Positions 8,615 through 16,638 of a stretch of DNA of 64,000 bases are shown in pieces. The notes under the pieces were generated by a model. That model did no database searches, was not told the origin of the DNA, and was given only the letters and a program-made list of their open reading frames with translations. This stretch comes from Hoeflea sp. (lineage in GTDB: Bacteria > Pseudomonadota > Alphaproteobacteria > Rhizobiales > Rhizobiaceae), in contig JAHRFE010000004.1 in the NCBI GenBank assembly GCA_019084245.1, forward strand, positions 124,001 through 188,000, read 5' to 3'. Position 1 is the stretch's first letter; each line of letters opens with the position of its first letter. Made by a program: the position numbers and the translations under genes.

Positions 8615-9943
8615 ATGATCCCGCGCTATTCCCGCCCCGAGATGGTCGACATCTGGTCGCCCGAATCCAAGTTCCGGATCTGGTTCGAGATCGAGGCGCA
8701 TGGCTGCGACGCGCTGGCCGAACTCGGGGTCATCCCGAAGGAAGCCGCCAAGACCATCTGGGACAAGGGCAGCGCCGCCACATTCGATATCGACCGAATC
8801 GACGAGATCGAGCGCGAGACCAAGCACGACGTCATCGCGTTTCTCACGCATCTGGCTGAAATCGTCGGCCCCGACGCCCGCTTCGTGCACCAGGGCATGA
8901 CCTCGTCGGATGTTCTCGACACCTGCTTCTCGGTCCAGCTGGTCAAGGCCACGGACCTTCTGCTCGCCGACATCGAGGCGCTGCTTTCAGCTCTCAAGCG
9001 CCGGGCGTTCGAGCACAAGGACACCGTCTGCATCGGCCGCTCGCATGGCATCCACGCCGAGCCGGTCACCTTCGGCCTGAAGATGGCCGAGGCCTATGCC
9101 GAGTTCGACCGCTGCCGCACGCGGCTGGTCAACGCGCGGGCGGAAATCGCCACCTGCGCCATCTCCGGCGCCGTCGGCACCTTCGCCAACATTGATCCAT
9201 ACGTGGAAGAGCATGTCGCCAAGGCCATGGGCCTGACCGCAGAGCCGGTCTCCACCCAGGTGATCCCGCGCGACCGTCATGCGATGTTCTTTGCAACGCT
9301 CGGCGTCATCGCGTCGTCGATCGAGCGTGTCGCCACCGAAATCCGCCATCTGCAGCGCACCGAGGTGCTCGAGGCCGAGGAGTATTTCTCGCCGGGCCAG
9401 AAGGGTTCCTCGGCGATGCCGCACAAGCGCAACCCGGTGCTGACCGAAAATCTCACCGGCCTGTCCCGGCTGGTGCGCATGGCGGTGACGCCGGCGATGG
9501 AAAACGTGGCGCTGTGGCACGAGCGCGACATCTCGCATTCCTCGGTCGAACGCATGATCGGGCCAGACACCACCATTACGCTCGATTTTGCGCTGGCCCG
9601 CCTGACCAATGTCATCGACAAGCTCTTGGTCTATCCCGAGCGCATGGCGGGCAACATGAACCGGCTCGGCGGCCTGGTGCATTCGCAGCGCATCCTGCTG
9701 GCGCTCACCCAGGCCGGCTCCTCGCGCGAGGACGCCTACCGTCTGGTCCAGCGCAATGCCATGAAGGTCTGGAACAGCTACCAGGTCTCCGGCGATTCCG
9801 AGGTCGACTTCCTAACCGAACTGCTGACTGATGAGGATGTGCGCAAATATCTCTCGGAAACCGAGATCCGCGACCGATTCGATCTCGGCTACCACACCAA
9901 GCATGTCGACACGATCTTCGCCCGCGTGTTCGGCGAGAGCTGA
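8615..9943 (+). CDS. purB: Adenylosuccinate lyase
   Basis: A 442-aa fumarase/aspartase superfamily enzyme that cleaves SAICAR and adenylosuccinate in purine synthesis. The family signature GSSAMPHKRN is at residues 264-273, with the flexible-loop serine at 265; TSSDVLDTC and GRSHGIHAEPVTFG give the other active-site regions. The N-terminus IPRYSRPEMVDIW is the usual one, supporting the ATG at 8615. Length and motifs are complete. It lies 2.5 kb upstream of purC on the same strand, part of a purine gene neighbourhood widely conserved in Rhizobiales. Confidence 0.97.
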   Translation: MIPRYSRPEMVDIWSPESKFRIWFEIEAHGCDALAELGVIPKEAAKTIWDKGSAATFDIDRIDEIERETKHDVIAFLTHLAEIVGPDARFVHQGMTSSDVLDTCFSVQLVKATDLLLADIEALLSALKRRAFEHKDTVCIGRSHGIHAEPVTFGLKMAEAYAEFDRCRTRLVNARAEIATCAISGAVGTFANIDPYVEEHVAKAMGLTAEPVSTQVIPRDRHAMFFATLGVIASSIERVATEIRHLQRTEVLEAEEYFSPGQKGSSAMPHKRNPVLTENLTGLSRLVRMAVTPAMENVALWHERDISHSSVERMIGPDTTITLDFALARLTNVIDKLLVYPERMAGNMNRLGGLVHSQRILLALTQAGSSREDAYRLVQRNAMKVWNSYQVSGDSEVDFLTELLTDEDVRKYLSETEIRDRFDLGYHTKHVDTIFARVFGES

Positions 9944-10076
9944 TCAGGCCCGTTGACACTGTGTCATCGGAAGTGACCAGCGCATCCTGTATGCCTTGAT
10001 ATCGCCCTCATATTGCCGCGGTTTTCGTTGATCCTGACAATCAACCCGAAAACTTGCCCGGAATCATGAGGATGCC

Positions 10077-10295
10077 ATGCAGGATTATCCGCCCTTTGCA
10101 AACCGCGACCGCCGCAAGCGCGAGACGCACGACATCAATGACACAGGCGCCAGTCTCTGGATCGCCGCCGCTGTGGTCATTGCCGCTTTGGTCGTCATTG
10201 TCACCTTCAACCAGGTCAATCTGAGAAATGACGGCGCGCCGTTCCTGATCGTCCCGCCCGGCCAGATGTCGACGCCTTCGGGCGGACTCAGCTAG
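10077..10295 (+). CDS. Small single-pass membrane protein
   Basis: A 72-aa protein with one clear transmembrane helix (about residues 28-46, WIAAAVVIAALVVIVTF) between a charged N-terminal tail and a short Pro/Ser-rich C-terminus. A GAGG sits near the ATG. It is followed at once by a strong hairpin with a T-run, which marks the end of the transcript and supports a real gene. No family recognised and no function inferred. Confidence 0.6.
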   Translation: MQDYPPFANRDRRKRETHDINDTGASLWIAAAVVIAALVVIVTFNQVNLRNDGAPFLIVPPGQMSTPSGGLS

Positions 10296-10305
10296 ACAGC
10301 GACCA

Positions 10306-10330
10306 CGCCGCCAGCGCGGCGGTTTTTTTC
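10306..10330 (+). terminator. Rho-independent terminator
   Basis: Six-base GC stem (CGCCGC with GCGGCG), CAGC loop, then G and seven T. It lies 11 bases after the stop of the 72-aa membrane protein gene and would end transcription from that gene or purB. Confidence 0.8.
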
Positions 10331-10397
10331 AAGCGCCTGCCCGGCTCCGGTCTTCCGCTGGTTGACATTTGCGGCGCTCTCCGCCACCTCGGGCGGC

Positions 10398-10952
10398 ATG
10401 AAAGTTGCCCAAGCAGACATCCTGATTGTTCCCGGCTACACCAATTCCGGCCCCGATCACTGGCAATCGCGCTGGCAGGCGCGGCTGTCGACCGCCCGTC
10501 GCGTCGAACAGGACGAATGGGCCAAGCCGGTCCGTGAAGACTGGACCGCCCGCTTCGCCGAAGCCGTCAACGCGGCCGAGAAGCCGGTTGTCGTAATTGC
10601 CCATTCGCTCGGTGTCGCCACCACGCTGCAGGCCCTGCCCGATTGCCAGGACAAGATCGCCGGCGCCTTCCTCGTGGCCCCTCCCGAGGTCGACAATCCC
10701 CGGATCCGGCCCAGGCACCTGATGACCTTCGGTCCCTACAGGGAAGACCCGCTGCCGTTTCCCTCGATCGTGGTGGCAAGCCGCAACGATCCCTTCGGCT
10801 CCTACGAACACGCCGGCGACATGGCCAATGCCTGGGGCTCGATGCTGGTCGATGCCGGCGAGGCCGGCCACATCAATGCCGAATCAGGCCACGGTCCCTG
10901 GCCCGAAGGCATCATGGTCTTCGCCCATTTTCTGGCCCGCCTCAAAGCCTGA
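10398..10952 (+). CDS. RBBP9/YdeN family alpha/beta hydrolase
   Basis: A 184-aa serine hydrolase. It opens with ILIVPGYTNSGPDHWQSRW, the signature of the RBBP9/YdeN family, has the nucleophile elbow AHSLG (S70), an aspartate in SRNDPF (D131) and a histidine in GHINAESG (H158), making a complete triad. Substrate unknown. An in-frame TTG at 10362 would lengthen the protein by 12 residues, but the ATG at 10398 fits the family start better and lies after the purine-side terminator. It stands alone, convergent with the aldolase gene. Confidence 0.88.
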   Translation: MKVAQADILIVPGYTNSGPDHWQSRWQARLSTARRVEQDEWAKPVREDWTARFAEAVNAAEKPVVVIAHSLGVATTLQALPDCQDKIAGAFLVAPPEVDNPRIRPRHLMTFGPYREDPLPFPSIVVASRNDPFGSYEHAGDMANAWGSMLVDAGEAGHINAESGHGPWPEGIMVFAHFLARLKA

Positions 10953-10980
10953 CCGGCGTCTTCGGACCCGCAAGGCCGGC

Positions 10981-11742
10981 TCAGCTGCGGGCCTGCTCCA
11001 GCATGACCGCCGCTCCGGCATGCAGGATCCCGGGGTCGGTGTTGAGCGCCGCCAGCCGGTAGCCCATTTTTGCAAACCGCGGCACATCCGCAGGGTTGAC
11101 CGCGAAGATCGCGGCGAACTTGCCGGCATCGCGGGCGCGGCGGCCGATCTGCGCAATCACATCCTGCAAGTCCTCATTGTTCGGATCGACGCCAGCTCCG
11201 TTCGACCAGGAAATCGACAGATCCGACGGACCGACAAAGATGCCGTCAATGCCATCGGTCGCCAGAATCCCGTCAAGATCGGCGAAGGCTTCTCGCGTTT
11301 CTATCATCGCGAGCGCCAACGTCTGCGCGTTGGCCGCTTGGAAATACCTCTCGGGCGTGTAATCCTTGTGGATCTGCAGCGCCCTCATCGGCCCCCAGGA
11401 GCGCTCGCCCTGCGGCGGATATTTCATCGCCCTGGCAAAGGCCACGGCATCGGCCACTGAATTGATCATCGGCGCGATAACGGCCTCAAAGCCCATGTCG
11501 AGCGCCCGGCTGGCAAGATCGTTGCGCCCCACGGGAATGCGCAGGATCGCCGGCTTGCCCGCGACTGAAATGGCCCTGACGGAGGCAAACGCGGTGTCTT
11601 CGCTGTGGGCGCCATGCTGCATGTCGACGGTGACCGTATCAAACGGACACCGCGCAAGCGCGCCGGCCATTTCCACCGATGGTGATGTCGACCACGCGGT
11701 GATCAGCATCTTGTCCTCAGTCCATGCGTCCCGCAGTTTCAT
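10981..11742 (-). CDS. HpcH/HpaI family aldolase
   Basis: A 253-aa class II pyruvate-dependent aldolase of the HpaI type (2-keto-3-deoxy or 4-hydroxy-2-oxo acid aldolase). Signatures: DTVTVDMQHGAHSED, KPAILRIPVGRNDL, MIETREAFADLDGILA and GIDGIFVGPSDLSIS, which together form the metal- and pyruvate-binding barrel face. ATG 11742 is preceded by GGGAGGA, a good ribosome site; an upstream in-frame codon at 11796 is less likely. No degradation operon is adjacent, so the substrate is not given by context. Confidence 0.88.
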   Translation of the reverse strand: MKLRDAWTEDKMLITAWSTSPSVEMAGALARCPFDTVTVDMQHGAHSEDTAFASVRAISVAGKPAILRIPVGRNDLASRALDMGFEAVIAPMINSVADAVAFARAMKYPPQGERSWGPMRALQIHKDYTPERYFQAANAQTLALAMIETREAFADLDGILATDGIDGIFVGPSDLSISWSNGAGVDPNNEDLQDVIAQIGRRARDAGKFAAIFAVNPADVPRFAKMGYRLAALNTDPGILHAGAAVMLEQARS

Positions 11743-11801
11743 GTCCGTTCCTCCCGAATCACACGCCCGCCCCAAGCGGATGCCCTGTTGCCTCAATCCA
11801 G

Positions 11802-11833
11802 CAAAAAGCCGCCCCCGGCAAGCCGAAGGCGGC
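11802..11833 (-). terminator. Rho-independent terminator of the ATPase inhibitor gene
   Basis: Read on the minus strand: GCCGCC, a 14-base loop, GGCGGC, then TTTTT. It lies about 25 bases beyond the stop of the 106-aa inhibitor gene. Confidence 0.7.
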
Positions 11834-11856
11834 CTTGAAATTCAAACCCGGCCGAA

Positions 11857-12177
11857 TCAGCTGCTCTGGATCTGCTCGACGGCGACCGCCATCAGTTCTT
11901 CCATCTTGCGGCGGAGCTGGTGATCGGACTGCTGGACGTTATTCGCGTCGAAATCGCCGCGGACCTTGCGGAACACGTCCTCGTCGCCGGCTTCCTCGAA
12001 ATCGGCAATCACCACGGCCTTGGCATAGGCCTCGGCTTCCTCGCCGGTCTTCCCCAGCAATTCGGCGGCCCAGAGGCCCAGAAGCTTGTTGCGGCGGGCT
12101 TCCGCCTTGAACTTGAGTTCGCTGTCATGGGCAAACTTGTTTTCGAATGCGTTTTCGCGGTCTTTCATGCTGCTCAT
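11857..12177 (-). CDS. F1Fo-ATPase zeta-type inhibitor (DUF1476)
   Basis: A 106-aa all-helical protein of the DUF1476 family, which in Paracoccus and other alphaproteobacteria is the zeta subunit that inhibits the F1-ATPase. Family features: DRENAFENKFAHDSELKFKAEARRNKLLGLWAAELLG, a KAVVIADFEEAGDEDVFRKV helix, and a C-terminal LRRKMEELMAVAVEQI helix. In the family the N-terminal region is the inhibitory part. GGGAG lies about 7 bases before ATG 12177. It is divergent from purC, an arrangement conserved in Rhizobiales. In some genera the inhibitory function is weak, so activity here is inferred. Confidence 0.9.
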   Translation of the reverse strand: MSSMKDRENAFENKFAHDSELKFKAEARRNKLLGLWAAELLGKTGEEAEAYAKAVVIADFEEAGDEDVFRKVRGDFDANNVQQSDHQLRRKMEELMAVAVEQIQSS

Positions 12178-12211
12178 GAGCTGGCTCCCGGCGTTGAATC
12201 GATAAACCCTA

Positions 12212-12230
12212 TATGGGCGTTACCCCCATA
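12212..12230. promoter_or_regulatory. Inverted repeat between the ATPase inhibitor gene and purC
   Basis: TATGGG and CCCATA, perfect 6-base arms separated by 7 bases, lie in the divergent control region about 35 bases upstream of the inhibitor start and 170 bases from purC. It could bind a dimeric regulator, or be chance; no known box is matched. Confidence 0.3.
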
Positions 12231-12401
12231 AAACAAAAGACCGCCGAAAGTGCAATCTAAACCCGCACGCGGCGCGCAATTCAGGGGACACACCCGTCAA
12301 CGGCGTTGTGAAAGCCCGGACAATCGGCTAAAGCACGGGCCAAACAGACCCAATGCCGAGTTGCCGCGGCTTCAGCCGGCTCAAATGACAGAGATCCCCC
12401 C

Positions 12402-13166
12402 ATGACCCGTCGCCGCCGTATCTATGAGGGCAAGGCCAAGATCCTTTATGAAGGCCCCGAACCCGGTACGCTGATCCAGTTCTTCAAGGACGACGCCACC
12501 GCGTTCAACAAGAAGAAACACGATGTCGTCGACGGCAAGGGCGTGCTCAACAACCGGATTTCCGAGTACATCTTCACGCATCTCAACCGGATCGGCATCC
12601 CCACCCACTTCATCCGCCGCATCAACATGCGCGAGCAGCTGATCAAGGAAGTGGAGATCATTCCGCTCGAGATCGTGGTGCGCAACATCGCAGCCGGATC
12701 GCTCGCCAAGCGGCTCGGCATCGAGGAAGGCACCGTGCTGCCGCGCTCGATCATCGAGTTCTACTACAAGGCCGATGCGCTCGACGACCCGATGGTGTCT
12801 GAAGAGCATGTCACCGCCTTTGGCTGGGCAAGCCCGCAGGAAATCGACGACATCATGGCGCTCGCCATCCGCGTCAATGATTTCCTCACCGGCCTGTTCC
12901 TGGGCGTCGGCATCCAGCTGGTCGATTTCAAGATCGAATGCGGCCGGCTGTTCGAGGGCGACATGATGCGCATTGTCGTCGCCGACGAGATTTCGCCCGA
13001 TTCCTGCCGGCTCTGGGACGTCAACACCAACCAGAAGCTCGACAAGGATGTCTTCCGCCGCGATCTGGGAAGCCTGGTCGAGGCCTACCAGGAAGTCGCG
13101 CGCCGGCTCGGCATCATGAACGAGAACGAGATGAACCGCCCTTCCGGACCGGTTCTGGTCAAGTAA
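12402..13166 (+). CDS. purC: Phosphoribosylaminoimidazole-succinocarboxamide synthase
   Basis: A 254-aa SAICAR synthetase: joins CAIR with aspartate using ATP. Signatures: [14 protein letters not shown] (ATP loop), FKDDATAFN, the long catalytic segment [16 protein letters not shown], then [11 protein letters not shown] and [15 protein letters not shown]. Length is typical. purS follows after 18 bases and purQ after that, so this is the head of a purCSQ operon; purL comes 2.5 kb later after an insertion of unrelated genes. Confidence 0.97.
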   Translation: MTRRRRIYEGKAKILYEGPEPGTLIQFFKDDATAFNKKKHDVVDGKGVLNNRISEYIFTHLNRIGIPTHFIRRINMREQLIKEVEIIPLEIVVRNIAAGSLAKRLGIEEGTVLPRSIIEFYYKADALDDPMVSEEHVTAFGWASPQEIDDIMALAIRVNDFLTGLFLGVGIQLVDFKIECGRLFEGDMMRIVVADEISPDSCRLWDVNTNQKLDKDVFRRDLGSLVEAYQEVARRLGIMNENEMNRPSGPVLVK

Positions 13167-13184
13167 GCGTCAGGAGATCCGGAC

Positions 13185-13427
13185 ATGATCAAGGCACGCG
13201 TGACAGTGACGCTCAAGACCGGCGTCCTCGACCCGCAGGGCAAGGCCATCGAGCACGCGCTGGATGGCCTGGGCTTTTCCGGTGTCGGCCAGGTCCGCCA
13301 GGGCAAGGTGTTCGACATCGTGCTCGACACCTCGGACCGGGCCAAGGCCGAAGCCGAGCTCAAGGACATGGCGGCCAAACTGCTCGCCAACACGGTGATC
13401 GAGGATTTCTCGGTCGAGGTGCTTTGA
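13185..13427 (+). CDS. purS: Phosphoribosylformylglycinamidine synthase subunit PurS
   Basis: An 80-aa protein: IKARVTVTLKTGVLDPQGKA, GLGFSGVGQVRQGKVFDI, with a terminal KLLANTVIEDFSVEVL strand. PurS bridges PurQ and the small form of PurL in the FGAM synthase complex. Full family length; AGGAG precedes the ATG. It ends 3 bases before the purQ ATG. Confidence 0.96.
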   Translation: MIKARVTVTLKTGVLDPQGKAIEHALDGLGFSGVGQVRQGKVFDIVLDTSDRAKAEAELKDMAAKLLANTVIEDFSVEVL

Positions 13428-13430
13428 GTG

Positions 13431-14105
13431 ATGAAAGCCGCCGTCATCCTGCTCCCCGGCCTCAACCGCGACCGCGACATGATCGCGGCGCTAACCAAGA
13501 TCTCCGGCCAGGCGCCGCAGACCATCTGGCAGACCGAAACCGCGATTGACGACGATATCGACCTGATCGTCATCCCCGGCGGCTTTTCCTATGGCGATTA
13601 CCTGCGCTGCGGCGCGATCGCCGCGCGGATGCCGGTGATGCGGGCGGTGCGCGAGAAGGCCGAACAGGGCACCCGCGTGATCGGGGTCTGCAACGGCTTC
13701 CAGATCCTGGTCGAGGCCGGCATGCTGCCGGGTGCCTTGATGCGCAACGCCTCGCTCAAGTTTGTCTGCCGCGAGGTCAAGCTCGAGGTTGCCAATGCCG
13801 GCACTGTGTTCACCAGCGGCTACACCCAGGGCCAGATCATCCGCTGCCCGGTCGCCCATCATGACGGCAATTATTTCGCCGACCCCGACACGCTGGCCGA
13901 TATCGAGGCGGGCGGCCAGGTGGCGTTCCGCTATACCGCAGACACCAACCCGAACGGTTCGGTCAACAACATCGCGGGCATCGTCAACAAGGCGGGCAAT
14001 GTGCTCGGCATGATGCCGCATCCGGAAAACCTGATTGAAGCGGCTCATGGCGGCACCGATGGCCGCGCCCTGTTCGAGGCAGCACTTGGGCTGGTCGACG
14101 CCTGA
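13431..14105 (+). CDS. purQ: Phosphoribosylformylglycinamidine synthase, glutamine amidotransferase subunit
   Basis: A 224-aa class I glutamine amidotransferase supplying ammonia for FGAM synthesis. Nucleophile cysteine is in [13 protein letters not shown]; the catalytic His/Glu pair is in [24 protein letters not shown] is the oxyanion region. ATG 13431 is preferred over the GTG immediately before it. It is coupled to purS and, unusually for a tight cluster, separated from purL by three non-purine genes. Confidence 0.96.
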   Translation: MKAAVILLPGLNRDRDMIAALTKISGQAPQTIWQTETAIDDDIDLIVIPGGFSYGDYLRCGAIAARMPVMRAVREKAEQGTRVIGVCNGFQILVEAGMLPGALMRNASLKFVCREVKLEVANAGTVFTSGYTQGQIIRCPVAHHDGNYFADPDTLADIEAGGQVAFRYTADTNPNGSVNNIAGIVNKAGNVLGMMPHPENLIEAAHGGTDGRALFEAALGLVDA

Positions 14106-14217
14106 CAGCATCGGTGCCGATTGCTTCCAGCCGGATGAACAGGCAGCCGGCCGCATCAGGAATCATGCTATGGCACCCCGTCATGATTGCCCACCTCGCA
14201 AGCCCCCGGAGACCCTG

Positions 14218-14595
14218 ATGAACCGTTTTTGGCCGATGCTTGTGGTGGCGCCCGGATTTGCCCTGGCCGCCTGCTCCCCCGCAGCGAAACCGCCCGCAGG
14301 CCTGAGCGCCCATGCGCAATCGGTGTCCACCCTGCAGCGGGTCAACACCCAGGCCAATGCCTGCTGGCTGAAAGACAGCGATTTCAAGAACTACGGAATC
14401 GTTCCCGAACTCGATACGACCAGCACCCCCAGAGTGCTGATCATCCCGCGCGGCAAGCCGCAATCCCTGCCCCAGGCGGTCATCGTCGCCTCGGCGGGCG
14501 GCGCGCAGTTCTACGGCCCGCTGTCCACCTCGCCACTCGCGGGACGGATCAACAGCGACATCTCACGCTGGGCCTCGGGCGCGACGGGGTGTTGA
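14218..14595 (+). CDS. Small lipoprotein of unknown function
   Basis: A 125-aa protein with a lipoprotein signal: NRFWPMLVVAPGFALAAC, acylated cysteine about residue 19. The mature part is short and carries QANACWLKDSDFKNYGIVPELD and a repeated ILIIPRGK-like strand. The frame extends upstream to 14035 inside purQ, but the lipoprotein signal fixes the start at ATG 14218. It follows purQ by about 110 bases on the same strand. No family named. Confidence 0.68.
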   Translation: MNRFWPMLVVAPGFALAACSPAAKPPAGLSAHAQSVSTLQRVNTQANACWLKDSDFKNYGIVPELDTTSTPRVLIIPRGKPQSLPQAVIVASAGGAQFYGPLSTSPLAGRINSDISRWASGATGC

Positions 14596-14690
14596 GGGTG
14601 ATCGCCCGCGCGTCTGGGTGCGGCTCGCTTCGACAGAACAGAGGCGACGCACGCCGACGGTAACCGCAATCGACGGATTCACCGGATTGG

Positions 14691-14975
14691 TCAGCCCCAC
14701 CGGTTGACATGCGAAATCCGATCCCAGATCGGGCGCTTGGCTTCTCGCGCCGCCTCGTCCGGCCGTAGCCCGATATCGCGCAACTCTTCATCTGTCAGTC
14801 TCTGCAGCGCCCTGCGCGTGCGCTGCACTTCGAAGCCGTGCAGAATCCAGCCGAGGTAGTGCCGGAGCGTCCTCGGCTTTGCCTGCCTGTGTCTGTGCGT
14901 ATGAGCGACTGGGTTCCGCTCCAGGACGGGCAATTCGGCCCTCGAATGGGGGACAATTGTCTGCATTGTATCCAT
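14691..14975 (-). CDS. DUF1127 domain protein, divergent from the MocR gene
   Basis: A 94-aa basic protein whose C-terminal half is a DUF1127 domain (RTRRALQRLTDEELRDIGL and PDEAAREAKRPIWD). DUF1127 proteins are small Arg-rich proteins; some act in RNA handling and phosphate metabolism in alphaproteobacteria. The start is ATG 14975 with GGAG about 12 bases before it. It is divergent from a MocR regulator across 83 bases that hold repeated ATTGTC elements, so it is the likely regulatory target. A second, shorter DUF1127 gene is at 37.4 kb. Confidence 0.82.
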   Translation of the reverse strand: MDTMQTIVPHSRAELPVLERNPVAHTHRHRQAKPRTLRHYLGWILHGFEVQRTRRALQRLTDEELRDIGLRPDEAAREAKRPIWDRISHVNRWG

Positions 14976-15007
14976 TTCATCAACTCCAATCGACGTGTAA
15001 TTGCTTA

Positions 15008-15060
15008 ATTGTCACCATTGATTGACTCAATTTCCTTTTCAAGCTAATTATTGTCACCAT
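15008..15060 (+). promoter_or_regulatory. Direct repeats, probable MocR operator
   Basis: The 11-mer ATTGTCACCAT occurs at 15008-15018 and again at 15050-15060, 42 bases apart, about four helical turns. The second copy contains the first two bases of the MocR start codon. A third AATTGTC core lies at 14955-14961, just inside the divergent DUF1127 gene, within the palindrome GACAATTGTC. MocR regulators typically bind such spaced direct repeats. Confidence 0.6.
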
Positions 15061-16471
15061 GACAAAATGGATTCCAGAGTTTGCGGGCGCAAAGCTGCCC
15101 AAATACATCGCCATCGCCGATGCAATGGACCGGGACATTGGCAACGGCATCCTGAAACCCGGCGCGCGCCTGCCGCCGCAGCGGGATCTGGCCTACGATC
15201 TGAAGGTGACAATCGGGACAATCAGCCGAGCCTACGCGCTCGCCACTGAGCGCGGCCTCATCGCCGGCGAAGTCGGCCGCGGCACCTATGTCCTGGCGCG
15301 GCAGAGTCCGGAGCCGGAATTGGCGGGCAGCGACTTCAGGGGCGCGCGCCCCGAAACCTCGCCTGCGCTCGCGCAGGCGCTGCGCATGGATTCGACGGCC
15401 GGCGCCAATGTCGGCCAATCCGCGGTCATCGGCCCAATGCTGGCGCAGGTTTTCATCGACGAGCCGCTCCGCTCCAATGATTATACGCGCACGATTCCCG
15501 ATGAATGGCGCGAGGCCGGCGCGGCGTGGCTTGCCACCGGCGGCTGGCGCCCTGCCCCTGACACGATCATACCGGTGACCGGTGCGCTGAGCGGCATCGA
15601 GAATGTCATCGCCGCCGTCACCGCGCCGGGAGACAAGATCGCCTTCGAGGATCTGACCTACAGCGCGCTGGCGCGCGGCGCGGCCCTCATCGGACGGCGC
15701 GCCATCAAGGTCCGCGGCGGCGACGAAGGGCTCGACCCCGACGATTTCGAGCGCGTCTGCGCACGCGACCACCCGAAGGCGCTGGTGGTGATCCCCACGC
15801 TGAACAATCCGACCATCACCATCATGCCGGAGAGCAACCGCAGGCGGATCGCCGAAATCGCCCATCGCCATAATGTCTGGATCATCGAGGACAATATTTA
15901 CGGCAAGGCGCTGGACGACGCGCCGCCGCCGTTTGCCCATATTGCGCCGGAGCAGACCTTTCACGTATCAGGCGTTTCAAAGTTGCTGAGCGCAGGATTG
16001 CGTGCTGGCTGGGTCTCCGGTCCGCCCGGTTTCGCCAACCAGATCATCAACGCCAAGAAGCTCATGACCGGCGGCCTGCCCTATGCGATGACCGAGGTCA
16101 CCGCGCGGCTCGTCCTGAGCGGTGAAGCCGCAAGGCTCACGGCCGCCATTCTCAGCGAAATCCGGGCGAGAGGGGATATCGCCCGCGACATACTGGCAGG
16201 CCATCACTTCGCAAGCCACCCCCGATGTCCCTATATATGGCTCACTTTGCCTGACCCCTGGCTTCCGGGAACCTTCAAGAACGCAGCCCTGGAGGCAGGT
16301 GTTGCCATCGTCGAGGCCGATTCGTTCAAGATCGGCCAGGCCGATCGCGTCTCCCATTGCGTCCGCGCGGCCTTTTCCGTTCTCGAAAGCCGCGAGGATG
16401 TCAGGCGGGGCTTCGAAATCCTGCGCCAGCTTCTCGACAATGCGCGGGTCAGTTACGACGGAATGGAATAG
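15059..16471 (+). CDS. MocR family regulator (GntR HTH fused to PLP aminotransferase fold)
   Basis: A 470-aa two-domain regulator. Residues 1-80 form a GntR winged helix (GARLPPQRDLAYDLKVTIGTISRAY, then GLIAGEVGRGTYV); residues 110-460 form a fold-type I aminotransferase domain with LNNPTI, the IIEDNIYG aspartate, and the Schiff-base lysine in VSGVSK (K308). MocR proteins sense a PLP-linked metabolite and control a neighbouring gene. The N-terminus TKWIPEFAGAKLPKYIAIADA matches relatives, so ATG 15059 is right, although there is no clear ribosome site before it and it overlaps a direct repeat. It interrupts the purQ-purL order. Confidence 0.9.
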   Translation: MTKWIPEFAGAKLPKYIAIADAMDRDIGNGILKPGARLPPQRDLAYDLKVTIGTISRAYALATERGLIAGEVGRGTYVLARQSPEPELAGSDFRGARPETSPALAQALRMDSTAGANVGQSAVIGPMLAQVFIDEPLRSNDYTRTIPDEWREAGAAWLATGGWRPAPDTIIPVTGALSGIENVIAAVTAPGDKIAFEDLTYSALARGAALIGRRAIKVRGGDEGLDPDDFERVCARDHPKALVVIPTLNNPTITIMPESNRRRIAEIAHRHNVWIIEDNIYGKALDDAPPPFAHIAPEQTFHVSGVSKLLSAGLRAGWVSGPPGFANQIINAKKLMTGGLPYAMTEVTARLVLSGEAARLTAAILSEIRARGDIARDILAGHHFASHPRCPYIWLTLPDPWLPGTFKNAALEAGVAIVEADSFKIGQADRVSHCVRAAFSVLESREDVRRGFEILRQLLDNARVSYDGME

Positions 16472-16638
16472 GCTTTTCCCACGCCATCGGGAAAATCACG
16501 TTTATTCACCGAATTTCGCGCGTTTCCCTTTCTTGGTGGGCTGGAATTCGGCTATAGCCCGGGGTGAACATTCCTTGCGGTTCTACTGATCATGGGCGGC
16601 AGCGCCCGCTTGACCAGAAATCAAAGAAATTGGACAGA

